A stretch of DNA of 15,300 bases from CAZFYZ01 sp964523735 (GCA_964523735.1 CAZFYZ010000098.1:1-15300), one strand, 5' to 3'; positions 7,476-13,592 are shown, numbered from the stretch's first letter. The notes: generated by a model not told the origin, from the sequence alone. Numbers and translations are program-made.

Positions 7476-9707
7476 ATGACCACTGATCCTCAAGTCAACC
7501 TGGATTTCAGGATGCTATTTGAGCGCGCTCCTGGCCTTTATCTGGTCATGGATCGTGACCTTCGAATCGTTGCGGCCACTGACGCCTTCCTGCGAGAGAC
7601 CCATACGCGGCGTGAAGACATTGTCGGCCGCTACGTCTTTGACGTGTTCCCTGACAATCCGGAGGATCCGGCCGCCGACGGCCGTCTGCACTCGCTCGCG
7701 GCTCTTGAGCGGGTGCTGCGCACCGGGCAAACCGATGCTATGGCTGTGCAGCGACACGATGTGCGCAAGCCCGAATCAGAGGGCGGCGGCTTCGAGGAAC
7801 TCTACTGGAGCCCCGCCATTTCTCCAATCCTTGATGAGAACGGCTCGGTTGCCTATATCCTCCACCGCGTTGAGAACGTGACCGAGTTCATACTCAGTAA
7901 GCGGACAGAGCGCCATCAAGCGGAGGTTGTCCAGGAGTTGCGGGAGCGTACTGCACGTATGGAGGCTGATCTATACGAACGGTCCCGCGAAGTCGCCGAG
8001 TCCAGCCTCAGGCTTAAGCTGGCAAACGCAGAACTCGAGGGTCGTGTGAGCGAGCGCGTTGCGGAACTCGAACGTGCAACGGAGGCGCTCAGGCGCAGCG
8101 ATGCCAGCTACCGTGACTTGGTTGAAAACGTCAACAGCGCAATCATCCGCTGGAATAGCGATGGCAAGCTCACCTTCTGCAACGAGTTTGCACTGAGGTT
8201 TTTCGGCTATAACGCCGAGGAGTTGATCGGACAGCATGTCAGTATTCTGGTGCCCGAGACCGAGTCTGACGGCGCAGATCTGACAGGGCTGGTTCAGGCC
8301 ATAACCGACCGCCCACACGACTTCGCCGCCAACATCAACGAGAATGTTCGCAAGGACGGCTCGCGGGTGTGGATGAACTGGACCAACAGGCCTCTTCTCG
8401 ACCAGGAGGGGCGACTAACTGAGATCCTGGCAGTCGGCAGCGACGTTACTGAGCAGATGCACTCCGAGCAAGCGCTGAGGGAAAGCGAAGCCAAGCTGAG
8501 GCGGTTTTACGATTCGGGAATGTTCGGGGTGTTGTACTACGATCTTGACGGGTCCGTCACTGACGCCAACGATGCCTTTCTGAACATGGTCGGTTACACG
8601 AGGGATGAGCTACAAGCAGGGCTGATTGATTGGTCGCAAATGACACCGCCGGAATACTCGGACGCAGACACTCAAGGCATCTCTCGGCTCAAGCGCTATG
8701 GAGTGGAGATTCCCCATGAGAAGGAATACGTTCGTAAGGACGGATCACGTGTCCCTATTCTGATAGGCGCTGCCACTCTCGATGAAGCGCGTAACCGGGG
8801 GATGGCGTTTGTACTGGATATCACTGAGCGCAAGAAGAGCGAAGAGGCACTGAGAGTTCATCGCCAACTGCTCGAGGCGGTTGTTAACAGCATACCTGCT
8901 CAGATCAACTTGATGCGCGGCAGCGACCTCAGAATTGAGCTTGTGAACCCGGCTTACCAGGCGTTGGCGCCAGGCAAAGAAATGGTAGGCAAGACACTCA
9001 ACGAGGTCTGGCCCGAGACAGGTAGGGATTTTCTGCAGCTCTGTCGCCAGGTTCTTGAGACAGGCGAGCCCTTTCAGGCGGAAGACGATCTCGTCACCAT
9101 AAGCGAGTATCCTGGGGGCCCCACGCACCGCGTGCTCGCGGAAAATGCTCTACGGGAAGCCGAGACCAACAAGCTGGAGTTCTACCGCCGCACCATTCTG
9201 GCTGCCAGTAATGGGAAACTCCTGATCTGCGAGCGCGATGAGATAGAGGCCATACCGGGTGACGAGATCGAACGCTGGCGGCTAACCGATCTGCCTTCGC
9301 TTGGCCGCATGCGCCGGGAAAGCAGGTTGTTGGCAGAGCAGGCAGGCCTTGGCCACGATCGTGCGATGAGCTTCATGTCTTGCATTGTCGAGGCAGCGAC
9401 CAACGTGATCAAACACGCCGGAGAGGGAGAAGCCAGGCTTAGCAAGAACGACAAGAGCCTCATCTTCTCAGTATCCGATACCGGCCCTGGCATAGGAGCT
9501 ATGGCACTGCCGGATGTGGCTCTGGTAGCCGGCTACTCGACTGCGGGGACCCTGGGGATGGGTTACAAGTTGATGCTCCAGTTCGCTGACAAAGTCTACC
9601 TGTCTACTGGTCCGGTGGGTACGACAGTAGCGATAGAGATGTTCCTGGATCCGCCCGCCGACACGGGGCAACTGCTCTTCCCTCAAGTTGATGGTTGGGA
9701 GAAGTAG
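7476..9707 (+). CDS. Multi-PAS sensor with RsbW-like (anti-sigma type) HATPase domain
   Basis: 743 residues, no signal peptide or membrane segment, so cytoplasmic. Domain order: PAS1 (about 11-138), a charged coiled coil (140-205), PAS2 (210-328, with RKDGSRVWMNW), PAS3 (340-455, with RKDGSRVPILIG and ending LDITERKK), a shorter PAS4 (about 462-545) and a GHKL ATPase (about 595-735). The ATPase has an N box EAATNVIKHA (Glu639, Asn643), a G1 box DTGPGIG (668-674) and a G2 region GTLGMGYKLM (691-700). There is no HisKA dimerisation helix or phospho-acceptor His, and the ATPase resembles the RsbW/SpoIIAB serine kinase and anti-sigma class. It is therefore probably a sensory protein kinase or anti-sigma regulator, not an ordinary histidine kinase. 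No STAS, PP2C or sigma factor partner lies in the window. The start has only a weak purine-rich AGAAGAA directly before the ATG. PAS4 appears to lose its last strands before the ATPase. Confidence 0.87.
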   Translation: MTTDPQVNLDFRMLFERAPGLYLVMDRDLRIVAATDAFLRETHTRREDIVGRYVFDVFPDNPEDPAADGRLHSLAALERVLRTGQTDAMAVQRHDVRKPESEGGGFEELYWSPAISPILDENGSVAYILHRVENVTEFILSKRTERHQAEVVQELRERTARMEADLYERSREVAESSLRLKLANAELEGRVSERVAELERATEALRRSDASYRDLVENVNSAIIRWNSDGKLTFCNEFALRFFGYNAEELIGQHVSILVPETESDGADLTGLVQAITDRPHDFAANINENVRKDGSRVWMNWTNRPLLDQEGRLTEILAVGSDVTEQMHSEQALRESEAKLRRFYDSGMFGVLYYDLDGSVTDANDAFLNMVGYTRDELQAGLIDWSQMTPPEYSDADTQGISRLKRYGVEIPHEKEYVRKDGSRVPILIGAATLDEARNRGMAFVLDITERKKSEEALRVHRQLLEAVVNSIPAQINLMRGSDLRIELVNPAYQALAPGKEMVGKTLNEVWPETGRDFLQLCRQVLETGEPFQAEDDLVTISEYPGGPTHRVLAENALREAETNKLEFYRRTILAASNGKLLICERDEIEAIPGDEIERWRLTDLPSLGRMRRESRLLAEQAGLGHDRAMSFMSCIVEAATNVIKHAGEGEARLSKNDKSLIFSVSDTGPGIGAMALPDVALVAGYSTAGTLGMGYKLMLQFADKVYLSTGPVGTTVAIEMFLDPPADTGQLLFPQVDGWEK

Positions 9708-9721
9708 TGCCAAGCGACAGA

Positions 9722-9764
9722 GAGCGCATTCCGGAAACCACACAGTGAGCTCCGAAATGCGCTC
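9722..9764 (-). terminator. Convergent hairpin between the PAS gene and the small minus-strand gene
   Basis: GAGCGCATTCCGGA (9722-9735) and TCCGAAATGCGCTC (9751-9764) form a 14-bp stem with a 15-nt loop. In minus-strand RNA all 14 positions pair (one G-U); in plus-strand RNA that position is a C-A mismatch. The hairpin begins 15 nt after the PAS stop and lies about 28 nt beyond the stop of the small gene. Neither side has a T tract, so it may work as an RNA 3'-end stabiliser or a weak bidirectional terminator. Confidence 0.5.
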
Positions 9765-9792
9765 CGATCAGAAGTAAAGTTGCAGAAACAAG

Positions 9793-9885
9793 CTACTTCT
9801 TGCTCTTCTCGTCCTTCATGCGAATCTTGTATCTGTCCTGAGCTCTCTTGCGAGCTCTGCGCAGTTCCTTGGATCTGACTCTCAG
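9793..9885 (-). CDS. Small, highly basic protein (30 aa), probable CTG start; unrecognised
   Basis: Minus-strand ORF of 30 codons, CTG 9885 to TAG 9793. About half of the residues are Arg or Lys (for example RSKELRRARKRAQDRYKIR), with few acidic residues and no Cys, so it should be a cationic helix, as in small ribosome- or nucleic-acid-binding proteins. Support is contextual. A perfect consensus promoter lies 33 bp upstream, GGAGGTGA (complementary to the 16S 3' end) lies just before it, and a strong hairpin closes the unit. GGAGG is 9 nt from the CTG. An in-frame TGA lies only 6 nt upstream of the CTG, so no ATG/GTG/TTG start covers the basic region. A 7-codon ATG ORF (9905-9882, MQGGEYR) ends in a TGA overlapping the CTG, so reinitiation is possible. 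I do not recognise the family. A non-coding RNA is the alternative. Confidence 0.5.
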   Translation of the reverse strand: MRVRSKELRRARKRAQDRYKIRMKDEKSKK

Positions 9886-9891
9886 CGGTAC

Positions 9892-9899
9892 TCACCTCC
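9892..9899 (-). promoter_or_regulatory. Perfect Shine-Dalgarno site of the small gene
   Basis: The minus strand reads GGAGGTGA, an 8-base match to the anti-Shine-Dalgarno sequence, about 12-19 nt from the predicted transcript start. It argues that this short transcript is translated, and its position decides for the CTG at 9885 over the GTG at 9895, which overlaps the site itself. Confidence 0.6.
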
Positions 9900-9917
9900 C
9901 TGCATCAGTCTACGCTC

Positions 9918-9946
9918 ATTATATGTTTGCCCTGAAGACGTGTCAA
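9918..9946 (-). promoter_or_regulatory. Perfect consensus sigma-70 promoter for the small gene
   Basis: The minus strand reads TTGACA (9946-9941), exactly 17 bp, then TATAAT (9923-9918). Twelve of twelve consensus bases with optimal spacing is rare and implies strong, largely constitutive transcription leftwards. The predicted start is near 9911. The only sensible target is the short unit 9911-9722. Just upstream of the -35 box sits a 16-bp tandem repeat. Confidence 0.85.
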
Positions 9947-9948
9947 GC

Positions 9949-9979
9949 GCCCTTCAGTACCAGTGCCCTTCAGTACCAG
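9949..9979. repeat. 16-bp tandem duplication abutting the -35 box
   Basis: GCCCTTCAGTACCAGT (9949-9964) is followed immediately by the same 15 bases and a changed last base (9965-9979). It begins 3 bp upstream of the -35 hexamer of the minus-strand promoter. It could be a duplicated activator or repressor site, or a simple replication-slippage duplication. Confidence 0.7.
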
Positions 9980-10162
9980 AGGGAGTTTGCTGTGTGGGAG
10001 TCCTTGTTCCGCCAGTGCTGAGTAGGTTCTGCAAGAACCATATCGAAGCACGTTGCCGAAGCTCCGGCCCTTCGAATGGCCCACAAGCCGGGCCTACTCA
10101 GGGCCTTCGGACGAAGAGCATTACCGCCAGACTGAACTGACACCAGCACTGGGATCGCACTT

Positions 10163-10184
10163 CTGACTCCAGACCTCCGACCTC
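10163..10184 (+). repeat. Heptamer array, copy B (degenerate, 3 units)
   Basis: Units CTGACTC, (C)AGACCTC and CGACCTC, with one extra base between the first and second. Same heptamer family and same orientation as copies A (4855-4882) and C (13269-13303). It lies 11 bp from the terminator of the minus-strand operon. Confidence 0.6.
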
Positions 10185-10192
10185 CAGAGGGC

Positions 10193-10231
10193 AAAACGGG
10201 ACCGGAGGCTGGGGTTGCGCGCCGGTCCCGT
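10193..10231 (-). terminator. Factor-independent terminator of the S51-GNAT operon
   Basis: ACGGGACCGG (10196-10205) and CCGGTCCCGT (10222-10231) form a perfect 10-bp stem with a 16-nt loop. In the minus-strand transcript the stem is followed directly by a short T run (TTTT, counting the last stem base), the layout of an intrinsic terminator about 82 nt after the GNAT stop. Confidence 0.75.
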
Positions 10232-10246
10232 CTTGCGAAAGGATGT

Positions 10247-10298
10247 GATGTGTCTACCACATAGACTCTACCCACTCGGTAGAGCTGTCAAACACATC
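10247..10298. repeat. Nested inverted repeats after the GNAT gene
   Basis: Outer arms GATGTGT (10247-10253) and ACACATC (10292-10298) enclose an inner perfect hairpin CTCTACC (10266-10272) / GGTAGAG (10278-10284) with a 5-nt loop. In the minus-strand transcript it lies between the GNAT stop and the terminator, so it may be a 3'-UTR structure protecting the mRNA. Confidence 0.5.
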
Positions 10299-10312
10299 AG
10301 CCTGACTTTCTA

Positions 10313-11104
10313 TCATCTATCGCTGTGGCCGCGTCTCGCGGAGATCGCGACGTGGATCGCGTTCCATACATCTCGTTCGGAGATGTGCCCGTCCAGGAAC
10401 GTCAGTTTGCCATCGATAAACACGCCACTCGACATGCCTTTATCGACGACCGCCTGTCGGGTGTTCTGATCGTGCACCACAACCTTTACTTCATCGCTGA
10501 GCCCTTCGGCGACCTGCTTGACTATCTCGCGGTTGGTCACGGCGGTAAAGCAAAGCCCGCAGTCGAGGATGTCCACTCTCACACGCGTCTCGTCACGGGG
10601 CGGCTGAAAGCTGGATTCCAGATAACGCGGCGGCTGAGTGCATTCATCGTTGCAGATATAGTAGAGCGACGCGCTGCCTTTGGAGTCTCCCGGCATCATG
10701 CCGATGTGAGTGAAGAACGAGCCCGGGATGTAATCACCTGTTCCATCAACCGGACCCTTTCTGCCCTGCGCGATCAGGCCCGGCGCGCCGACCGACACTG
10801 CATCCGCCATCGCCGACTCGATCAGGCTGCGACCCACGCTCTGCCCCTGATACTCCGGTTTGACATAGAGGCACTGCACCATGTATAGCCCGCCCCCATC
10901 CACCTCGATCGGCATGCGATCCGCCGGGCCGTAGATGATGAACCCTATGGGCGTGCCATCGCCCGAGCGGGCGATCTGTCCTCTCAGCAGCTTGCCATCG
11001 ATCCACGCCTCGAGTTGGGAGTACACCTCTTCATTGCGTTTCAGCCCTCGGGGGCAGTATACTCCCTCCCGCAGGTTCTCGACTGATAGTCTCTCGATCT
11101 TCAT
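10313..11104 (-). CDS. GNAT N-acetyltransferase fused to a thioredoxin-like (YoaP-type) domain
   Basis: 263 residues. ATG 11104 is preceded by GGAGG at 6 nt. The N-terminal GNAT fold (about 1-150) has the acetyl-CoA motif region VKPEYQGQSVGRSLIESA (about 81-98). The C-terminal part (about 172-255) starts VRVDILDCGLC with a CxxC pair at Cys182/Cys185, followed by a helix and a strand pattern ending GVFIDGKLTFLDG. This resembles the YoaP-type thioredoxin-like extension of B. subtilis YoaP. GNAT enzymes transfer acetyl from acetyl-CoA to an amine, but the substrate is unknown here. It is the second gene of an operon with the S51 peptidase, 45 bp downstream. The CxxC could be redox-active or bind a metal; this cannot be decided from sequence. 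Confidence 0.85.
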   Translation of the reverse strand: MKIERLSVENLREGVYCPRGLKRNEEVYSQLEAWIDGKLLRGQIARSGDGTPIGFIIYGPADRMPIEVDGGGLYMVQCLYVKPEYQGQSVGRSLIESAMADAVSVGAPGLIAQGRKGPVDGTGDYIPGSFFTHIGMMPGDSKGSASLYYICNDECTQPPRYLESSFQPPRDETRVRVDILDCGLCFTAVTNREIVKQVAEGLSDEVKVVVHDQNTRQAVVDKGMSSGVFIDGKLTFLDGHISERDVWNAIHVAISARRGHSDR

Positions 11105-11149
11105 AGTCCGCCTCCGGACGGCCAGGCACTATCCGGCCTCGCGTTAAGC

Positions 11150-11905
11150 TCACGATTTGCTCAGTAAGCTCTTAAGCGTTCGATGGCTTTCGTCCTGCTT
11201 CAGGAATTCCTCGCACAATACACCTCTTTGCCAGTACACCTTGCGAGCTCTTGCCCCCTCGCGAGACGTTAGGATGCGGTAGTTGTCTCCCTGAATCTCG
11301 ATCGCGCAGCAGTTGTCCAGAGCGATGGCGACCCCGGGGGTCCGGCGCATCATCTGCGCCAGGTCCGCCTGCCTGTCCGCTTCAACGTCGTGGTGCGGGC
11401 AGAGAGTCGCGGAGATCAGATTCAGTCCACTAACCCTGATCAGTGGCGCTTCCGGGTTCTTGAACCTCCTCGAATCGCTGTTGCCGAACCTGAACCAGCA
11501 GATGGCCCCGGCACTCAATCCCGACAGCACGATCCCTCGTCTGGCTGCCTCCTGGAGTACCTCATCGACCCTGTGCCTGTGCCAGATGCGCATCATCCGC
11601 CAGGTATTCCCGCCGCCCACGTAGACCGCATCGGATTCGAGTATTCTGCTTGCCGCCTCGTGATCGTCTGCGCGCTTTGGGCCGATGAGTCTCAGGATAT
11701 CAGTCGAGCACCCAAGCCTGCCACCAAAGTGCTCGTCGAACGTCTGGCAATAGATCTCAGAATCCCCGCTCGCGGTAGGGATGAACAGAACCTTGGGCTT
11801 GCTCTTCCCCGTCAACCGGATGATTTGCTCGTCTATCTCCTGTGTCTCGACCGGGCAACCCGTCCTGCCGATGTCTCCGCCTCCGATGGCCACTATCTTA
11901 AGCAT
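11150..11905 (-). CDS. Peptidase family S51 (dipeptidase E / cyanophycinase-like)
   Basis: 251 residues, cytoplasmic, no signal peptide. Visible family features are an N-terminal MLKIVAIGGGDIG, VYVGGGNTW (95-102), the nucleophile elbow GLSAGAICW (Ser131) and LCPHHDVEADR (His171/His172 region, corresponding to the catalytic His). Family S51 members cleave after acidic residues: dipeptidase E takes Asp-X dipeptides, cyanophycinase the multi-Arg-poly-Asp polymer. The length is close to PepE (229 aa) and cyanophycinase-like forms, and I cannot separate these subtypes. The start has GAGGT 9 nt upstream. It is the first gene of a minus-strand pair with the GNAT gene, suggesting a shared peptide or amino-acyl substrate. 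Confidence 0.88.
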   Translation of the reverse strand: MLKIVAIGGGDIGRTGCPVETQEIDEQIIRLTGKSKPKVLFIPTASGDSEIYCQTFDEHFGGRLGCSTDILRLIGPKRADDHEAASRILESDAVYVGGGNTWRMMRIWHRHRVDEVLQEAARRGIVLSGLSAGAICWFRFGNSDSRRFKNPEAPLIRVSGLNLISATLCPHHDVEADRQADLAQMMRRTPGVAIALDNCCAIEIQGDNYRILTSREGARARKVYWQRGVLCEEFLKQDESHRTLKSLLSKS

Positions 11906-11926
11906 ATCGAATCTACCTCAGCCTGA

Positions 11927-11955
11927 ATCATACCAGACGGAGCCTCGACCGTCCA
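11927..11955 (-). promoter_or_regulatory. Probable promoter of the S51-GNAT operon
   Basis: The minus strand reads TGGACG (11955-11950, 4 of 6), 17 bp, then TATGAT (11932-11927, 5 of 6). The predicted start near 11920 would leave a very short leader of about 15 nt that still contains the GAGGT ribosome binding site. It lies in the 62-bp gap shared with the divergent ABC ATPase gene. Confidence 0.4.
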
Positions 11956-11967
11956 CAGGAATCGAGC

Positions 11968-13299
11968 GTGCATGTGGCGAAAGCTGAGATCGTGAATATC
12001 CGCGTTGACAACCTGCATGCCGGCTACAATGGTTCGGAGATACTCAAGGGCGTGAGCCTCGGTCTTGCTGCCGGTGACTTCGTCGGAGTGATCGGCCCCA
12101 ATGGCAGCGGCAAAACCACGCTGCTTAGATCAATGTCCCGCACCCTGCCGCCCATAAGTGGCCGGGTAGAGGTGGATGGCCGTGACATATACTCGACGCC
12201 GGCACGCGAGTTCGCCCGCAGAGTGGCCGTTGTTCCGCAGGACGTGTACGTGGCCTTCGACTTCACGGTCCTGGAGATTGCGCTTATGGGGCGGTCGCCA
12301 AGGATGGGGCGATTTGCCATCGAATCGAGCAGGGATGTGTCGATCGCCGTGGATGCACTGCGGCGAACAGGAACCGACCATCTCAAGGACCGCCCGATGA
12401 ACGCGCTCTCAGGCGGCGAAAGGCAGAGAGTCATGGTTGCCCGGGCGCTTGCTCAGGAGCCGGAGATCCTGCTTCTCGACGAGCCGACTTCTCACCTCGA
12501 CATCAGCTTCCAGTTCGAGATCATGGACCTTGTGAGGAGCCTGAACCGCGAGCACTCGCTGACGGTAATGGCAGTGCTGCACGATCTGAACCTTGCAAGT
12601 CAGTACTGCGACAGGCTGATTCTGATCGGCGATGGCGCCATCCAGGCCTCCGGCGGCCCCGAGGACGTGGTAACAGCTGCCAACATCCGCCGGGTCTATG
12701 GCGCTGAAGTCTGGGTCAGGCGGCACCCGACCACGCACAGGCCCTATGTGATCGCAGGCGTCAAACCCAAGGCTCCTGCCCCTTCCGAGAGCTTTGACCG
12801 CCCGCCCAGGGTGCACGTAATAGGGGGTGGGGGGACCGCCGCCCCGATTATGGCCAAGCTCGTTCGTAGGGGCTACCAGGTAACCTGCGGCATCCTGAGC
12901 CCGGGCGACGCCGACCTCGAAGTTGCGGACGCCCTGGAGATCCGGTATGTCTCTCAGCCGCCGTTCTCCGAGATCAATGCTGAGATAGCCGCCGCGCACA
13001 GCAGCCTGCTTGAGGGCGCTGATATCGTCGTTCTTACCGACGTCCCGATTGGCCACGGGAACCTGCCAAACGCCCAGGCCGCCCTCGACAGCGCCCGATC
13101 CGGCCGGAGAACGCTGATCCTCAAGCCCGACCTGATCCAAGACCGCGACTTCACCGAGGGTCACGCCACCAGGCTGATAGCGGAAGCGCTGCAATCAGGC
13201 GCCTCTGCTATGGGGTCGATAGAGGAAGTGGTTCTTGCCATCGAGGAAGCCAGCAATCCCGTGGAGACCGAACTCCGACCTCCGACTTCTGACCTCTGA
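11968..13299 (+). CDS. ABC transporter ATPase (FecE/BtuD type) with Rossmann-like C-terminal domain
   Basis: 443 residues from GTG 11968, chosen because AGGA lies 7 nt upstream; GTGs at 11974 and 11992 are alternatives. Residues about 10-255 form a complete ATPase: Walker A GPNGSGKTT (43-51, Lys49), Q-loop VPQD (Gln91), signature LSGGERQR (147-154), Walker B LLLDE (Asp171, Glu172) and H-loop His205. The pattern resembles ATPases of siderophore, heme and cobalamin importers. Residues about 278-435 are an extra domain opening VHVIGGGGTAAPIMAKLV, a dinucleotide-fold-like glycine loop, with alternating strands and helices. It may bind a nucleotide or sense the substrate (inference). No permease or binding protein lies in the window, so it is an orphan ATPase here. 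The last residues (ELRPPTSDL) and the stop are encoded by the heptamer array. Confidence 0.88.
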   Translation: MHVAKAEIVNIRVDNLHAGYNGSEILKGVSLGLAAGDFVGVIGPNGSGKTTLLRSMSRTLPPISGRVEVDGRDIYSTPAREFARRVAVVPQDVYVAFDFTVLEIALMGRSPRMGRFAIESSRDVSIAVDALRRTGTDHLKDRPMNALSGGERQRVMVARALAQEPEILLLDEPTSHLDISFQFEIMDLVRSLNREHSLTVMAVLHDLNLASQYCDRLILIGDGAIQASGGPEDVVTAANIRRVYGAEVWVRRHPTTHRPYVIAGVKPKAPAPSESFDRPPRVHVIGGGGTAAPIMAKLVRRGYQVTCGILSPGDADLEVADALEIRYVSQPPFSEINAEIAAAHSSLLEGADIVVLTDVPIGHGNLPNAQAALDSARSGRRTLILKPDLIQDRDFTEGHATRLIAEALQSGASAMGSIEEVVLAIEEASNPVETELRPPTSDL

Positions 13300-13303
13300 C
13301 CTC
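13269..13303 (+). repeat. Heptamer array, copy C (5 perfect-period units)
   Basis: Five consecutive 7-bp units: CGAACTC, CGACCTC, CGACTTC, TGACCTC, TGACCTC. The first four encode the last residues of the ABC ATPase, and the fifth supplies its TGA stop (13297-13299). The array abuts the T tract of the bL28 terminator. Same family and orientation as arrays A and B. Confidence 0.8.
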
Positions 13304-13337
13304 AAAACAAAAGAGGACCGAGCGATGCTCGATCCTC
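13304..13337 (-). terminator. Factor-independent terminator of rpmB
   Basis: The minus-strand transcript folds GAGGATCGAGC-ATC-GCTCGGTCCTC (an 11-bp stem with one G-U pair and a 3-nt loop, plus-strand 13313-13337), followed by TTTTGTTTT. It lies about 40 nt after the bL28 stop and directly beside the stop of the convergent ABC gene. A second small dyad, ACATTCT-GCT-AGAATGT (13350-13366), lies between the stop and this hairpin. Confidence 0.85.
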
Positions 13338-13376
13338 CCAATCCGGTTCACATTCTGCTAGAATGTAAAGTGTTCG

Positions 13377-13592
13377 CTAGGCGGCGCGGGTGACCTTGCC
13401 TGCCTTGATGCATTTTGCGCAGACGCGCAGTCTCTTCGGCGTGCCGTTGACTTGGGCACGCACGCTCTGCAAGTTCGGCAGCCACCTGCGCTTGGTCCGG
13501 GGAGCCCGAAGCGCCCAAGCGCCCGAATGGACGTGCCTTATATTCTGGCCGAACAATGGGCCCTTGCCGCACACGTCGCAGGTGTTAGACAT
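13377..13592 (-). CDS. rpmB: 50S ribosomal protein bL28, zinc-ribbon (C+) form
   Basis: 71 residues. The start is ATG 13592 (MSNTCDVCGKGPLFGQN): the frame is open further upstream, but the family begins here and AGGAGG lies 11 nt before it. Landmarks are CDVCGKGP, TKRRWLPNLQSVR and RLRVCAKCIKAGKV. Two CxxC pairs (Cys5/Cys8 and Cys58/Cys61) mark the zinc-binding C+ paralogue. The segment between FGQN and TKRRW (IRHVHSGAWALRAPR) is about 8 residues longer than usual. bL28 is a structural protein of the large subunit. The gene is a single transcription unit with its own promoter and terminator. Confidence 0.95.
   Translation of the reverse strand: MSNTCDVCGKGPLFGQNIRHVHSGAWALRAPRTKRRWLPNLQSVRAQVNGTPKRLRVCAKCIKAGKVTRAA

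Larger units (their letters stand above)
9980..10312. other. Non-coding stretch with dyads, between the small gene promoter and the GNAT gene
   Basis: I see no supportable gene here. It holds a short perfect dyad GGTTCT-GCA-AGAACC (10025-10039). A larger foldable element pairs CCGAA (10056-10060) and GGCCC (10066-10070) with GGGCC and TTCGG (10101-10110). It also holds heptamer-like units (10163-10184), the operon terminator (10196-10231) and a nested hairpin (10247-10298) just after the GNAT stop. The plus-strand frame open from 9940 to 10140 has no ribosome binding site and no recognisable protein features. Confidence 0.55.

Noticed and set aside
9683..9895. 70-codon minus-strand ORF from GTG 9895
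   Set aside because: The GTG lies inside the Shine-Dalgarno site, the frame runs through the hairpin into the antisense of the PAS gene, and the shorter CTG frame fits the SD spacing and ends before the hairpin.
9940..10140. 66-codon plus-strand ORF
   Set aside because: No ribosome binding site, starts in the minus-strand promoter, crosses a foldable repeat region, and has no protein-like features.
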